Below, in pieces: positions 4,937 to 5,832 of a stretch of DNA of 5,832 nt (positions are counted from its first letter, which is position 1; every line of letters starts with the position of its first letter). Source of the DNA: Rhizobium sp. Q54 (lineage in GTDB: Bacteria; Pseudomonadota; Alphaproteobacteria; Rickettsiales; UBA1997); contig CAMBES010000088.1 of NCBI GenBank assembly GCA_945865855.1, positions 1 to 5,832 on the forward strand. The letters are read 5' to 3'. The notes beneath the pieces were generated by a model that saw only the letters and a program-made list of their open reading frames with translations, had not been told where the DNA came from and made no database searches. Both the position numbers and the translations under genes were made by a program.

Positions 4937-5832
4937 ATGTTTCAACTAATCGCAAAAAAAATTTTTGGGTCAGTAAATGACCGTGTCGTGAAATCGCTAC
5001 TTCCAGAAGTAGAAAAAATTAATGCGTTTGAGGCGCAAATTTCTCTTCTTTCTGATGAGCAGTTAAGGGCCAAGACGGATGAGTTTAAAAATCGTCTAAA
5101 GGCCGGAGCCCCTCTTGATTCATTGCTGCATGAAGCATTTGCTGTTGTTCGCGAGGCATCTAAACGCACTCTCAACATGCGTCATTTTGATGTGCAAATG
5201 ATTGGTGGAATGGTGCTGCATCACGGCAAAATTGCAGAAATGAAAACTGGAGAGGGCAAGACTCTGGTCGCTACTCTTCCTTGCTACCTCAATGCCTTGA
5301 CAGGTAAAGGTGTTCATGTGGTTACAACAAATGATTACCTCGCAAGACGAGATTCTGAGTGGATGGGCAAGGTTCATGAATTTTTGGGATTGACGGTGGG
5401 CTGTCTCACCAATGACCTCGACGACGAAGGCCGTAAAGCCGCTTACGCTTGCGATATCACTTACGCCACTAATAACGAGCTCGGCTTTGATTACTTGCGT
5501 GACAACATGAAATTTGCGCGCGAGCATATGGTGCAACGTCCGCAGAATTTTGCGATTGTTGATGAGGTTGACTCAATTTTAGTTGATGAAGCGCGCACGC
5601 CGCTAATTATTTCTGGTCCAACTGGCGACAATTCAAAACTTTATGAAGAGATCGATCGCCTTATTCCGCGCCTTGTTGCGACAGATTTTCAGCTTGAAGA
5701 AAAAGAGCGCGGAGTGTTTTTAACTGAGTCGGGAATTGAGTCGGTAGAAAAAATGCTAAAAAATTCTGGTACGATTACTGAAGATTCTTCGCTTTACGAT
5801 CCGCTGAATATTCAGCTCGTGCACCACGTGAA
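4937..5832 (+). CDS. secA: Protein translocase ATPase SecA, 5' part (runs off window end)
   Basis: SecA is the cytosolic and membrane-associated motor that binds preproteins and drives them through SecYEG by ATP hydrolysis. I translated 298 complete codons from ATG 4937 to the edge, about one third of the roughly 900-residue family length. The start MFQLIAKKIFGSVNDR aligns with the E. coli N-terminus without a gap, which fixes the start codon. Nucleotide-binding domain 1 shows Gln87 in MRHFDVQMIGG, Walker A MKTGEGKT at 102-109 (Lys108), the conserved TNNELGFDYLRDNM, and Walker B DEVD at 209-212, all at E. coli numbering. RTPLIISGP leads into the preprotein cross-linking domain, and the read stops after NIQLVHHV. 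NBD2, the scaffold, wing and C-terminal zinc region lie outside. No Shine-Dalgarno is seen. I see no SecM-like arrest peptide gene upstream. Confidence 0.97.
   Translation, partial: MFQLIAKKIFGSVNDRVVKSLLPEVEKINAFEAQISLLSDEQLRAKTDEFKNRLKAGAPLDSLLHEAFAVVREASKRTLNMRHFDVQMIGGMVLHHGKIAEMKTGEGKTLVATLPCYLNALTGKGVHVVTTNDYLARRDSEWMGKVHEFLGLTVGCLTNDLDDEGRKAAYACDITYATNNELGFDYLRDNMKFAREHMVQRPQNFAIVDEVDSILVDEARTPLIISGPTGDNSKLYEEIDRLIPRLVATDFQLEEKERGVFLTESGIESVEKMLKNSGTITEDSSLYDPLNIQLVHHV

Noticed and set aside
4942..5536. Reverse-strand ORFs of 78 and 138 codons inside secA
   Set aside because: The plus strand encodes unmistakable SecA with Walker A and DEVD at E. coli positions; the reverse ORFs are shadows.
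1..5832. tRNA or rRNA genes, CRISPR array, insertion sequence, toxin-antitoxin or defence genes
   Set aside because: I looked for regularly spaced repeats, cloverleaf-like arms, transposase or integrase motifs and terminal inverted repeats, and saw none that hold up. The genic sequence is almost entirely conserved housekeeping genes.

Overview
This window carries conserved housekeeping genes from an AT-rich proteobacterium, most likely an alphaproteobacterium. That placement is an inference. It rests on the resemblance I recall between this leucyl aminopeptidase and rickettsial PepA, on a MurA with a short insertion relative to E. coli, and on a cbb3-type cytochrome oxidase. A cbb3 oxidase implies respiration at low oxygen. 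No 16S or other phylogenetic marker beyond these proteins is present.

Layout: the left 1.73 kb reads leftwards. A 231-residue membrane protein of the UreH/TauE-SafE-like family (1732 to 1037) is followed after one base by ccoN, the catalytic subunit of cbb3 oxidase, which runs off the left edge after 345 codons. A 158-base divergent spacer (1733-1890) separates this pair from a rightward block: pepA (leucyl aminopeptidase, 1891-3315), murA (UDP-GlcNAc enolpyruvyl transferase, 3357-4646), a 290-base AT-rich spacer, and the first 298 codons of secA (from 4937, running off the right edge).

How the genes work together: the left pair is a respiratory unit, an oxidase core subunit plus a membrane protein of a family associated with metal handling and oxidase biogenesis. 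The right block combines peptide turnover, the first committed step of peptidoglycan synthesis, and the Sec translocation motor. These share no pathway. pepA and murA are close enough (41 bases) to be co-transcribed, while secA probably has its own promoter in the preceding spacer.

All complete genes look intact and keep their catalytic residues. I see no mobile element, CRISPR array, tRNA, rRNA, toxin-antitoxin pair or defence system, and no convincing undescribed system. The points worth a second look are small: a 12-base repeat exactly 100 bases apart in the divergent spacer, a possible frameshifted small gene and inverted repeats before secA, a possible Cys-containing upstream ORF ahead of the oxidase unit, and the absence of recognisable Shine-Dalgarno sequences before all five genes.
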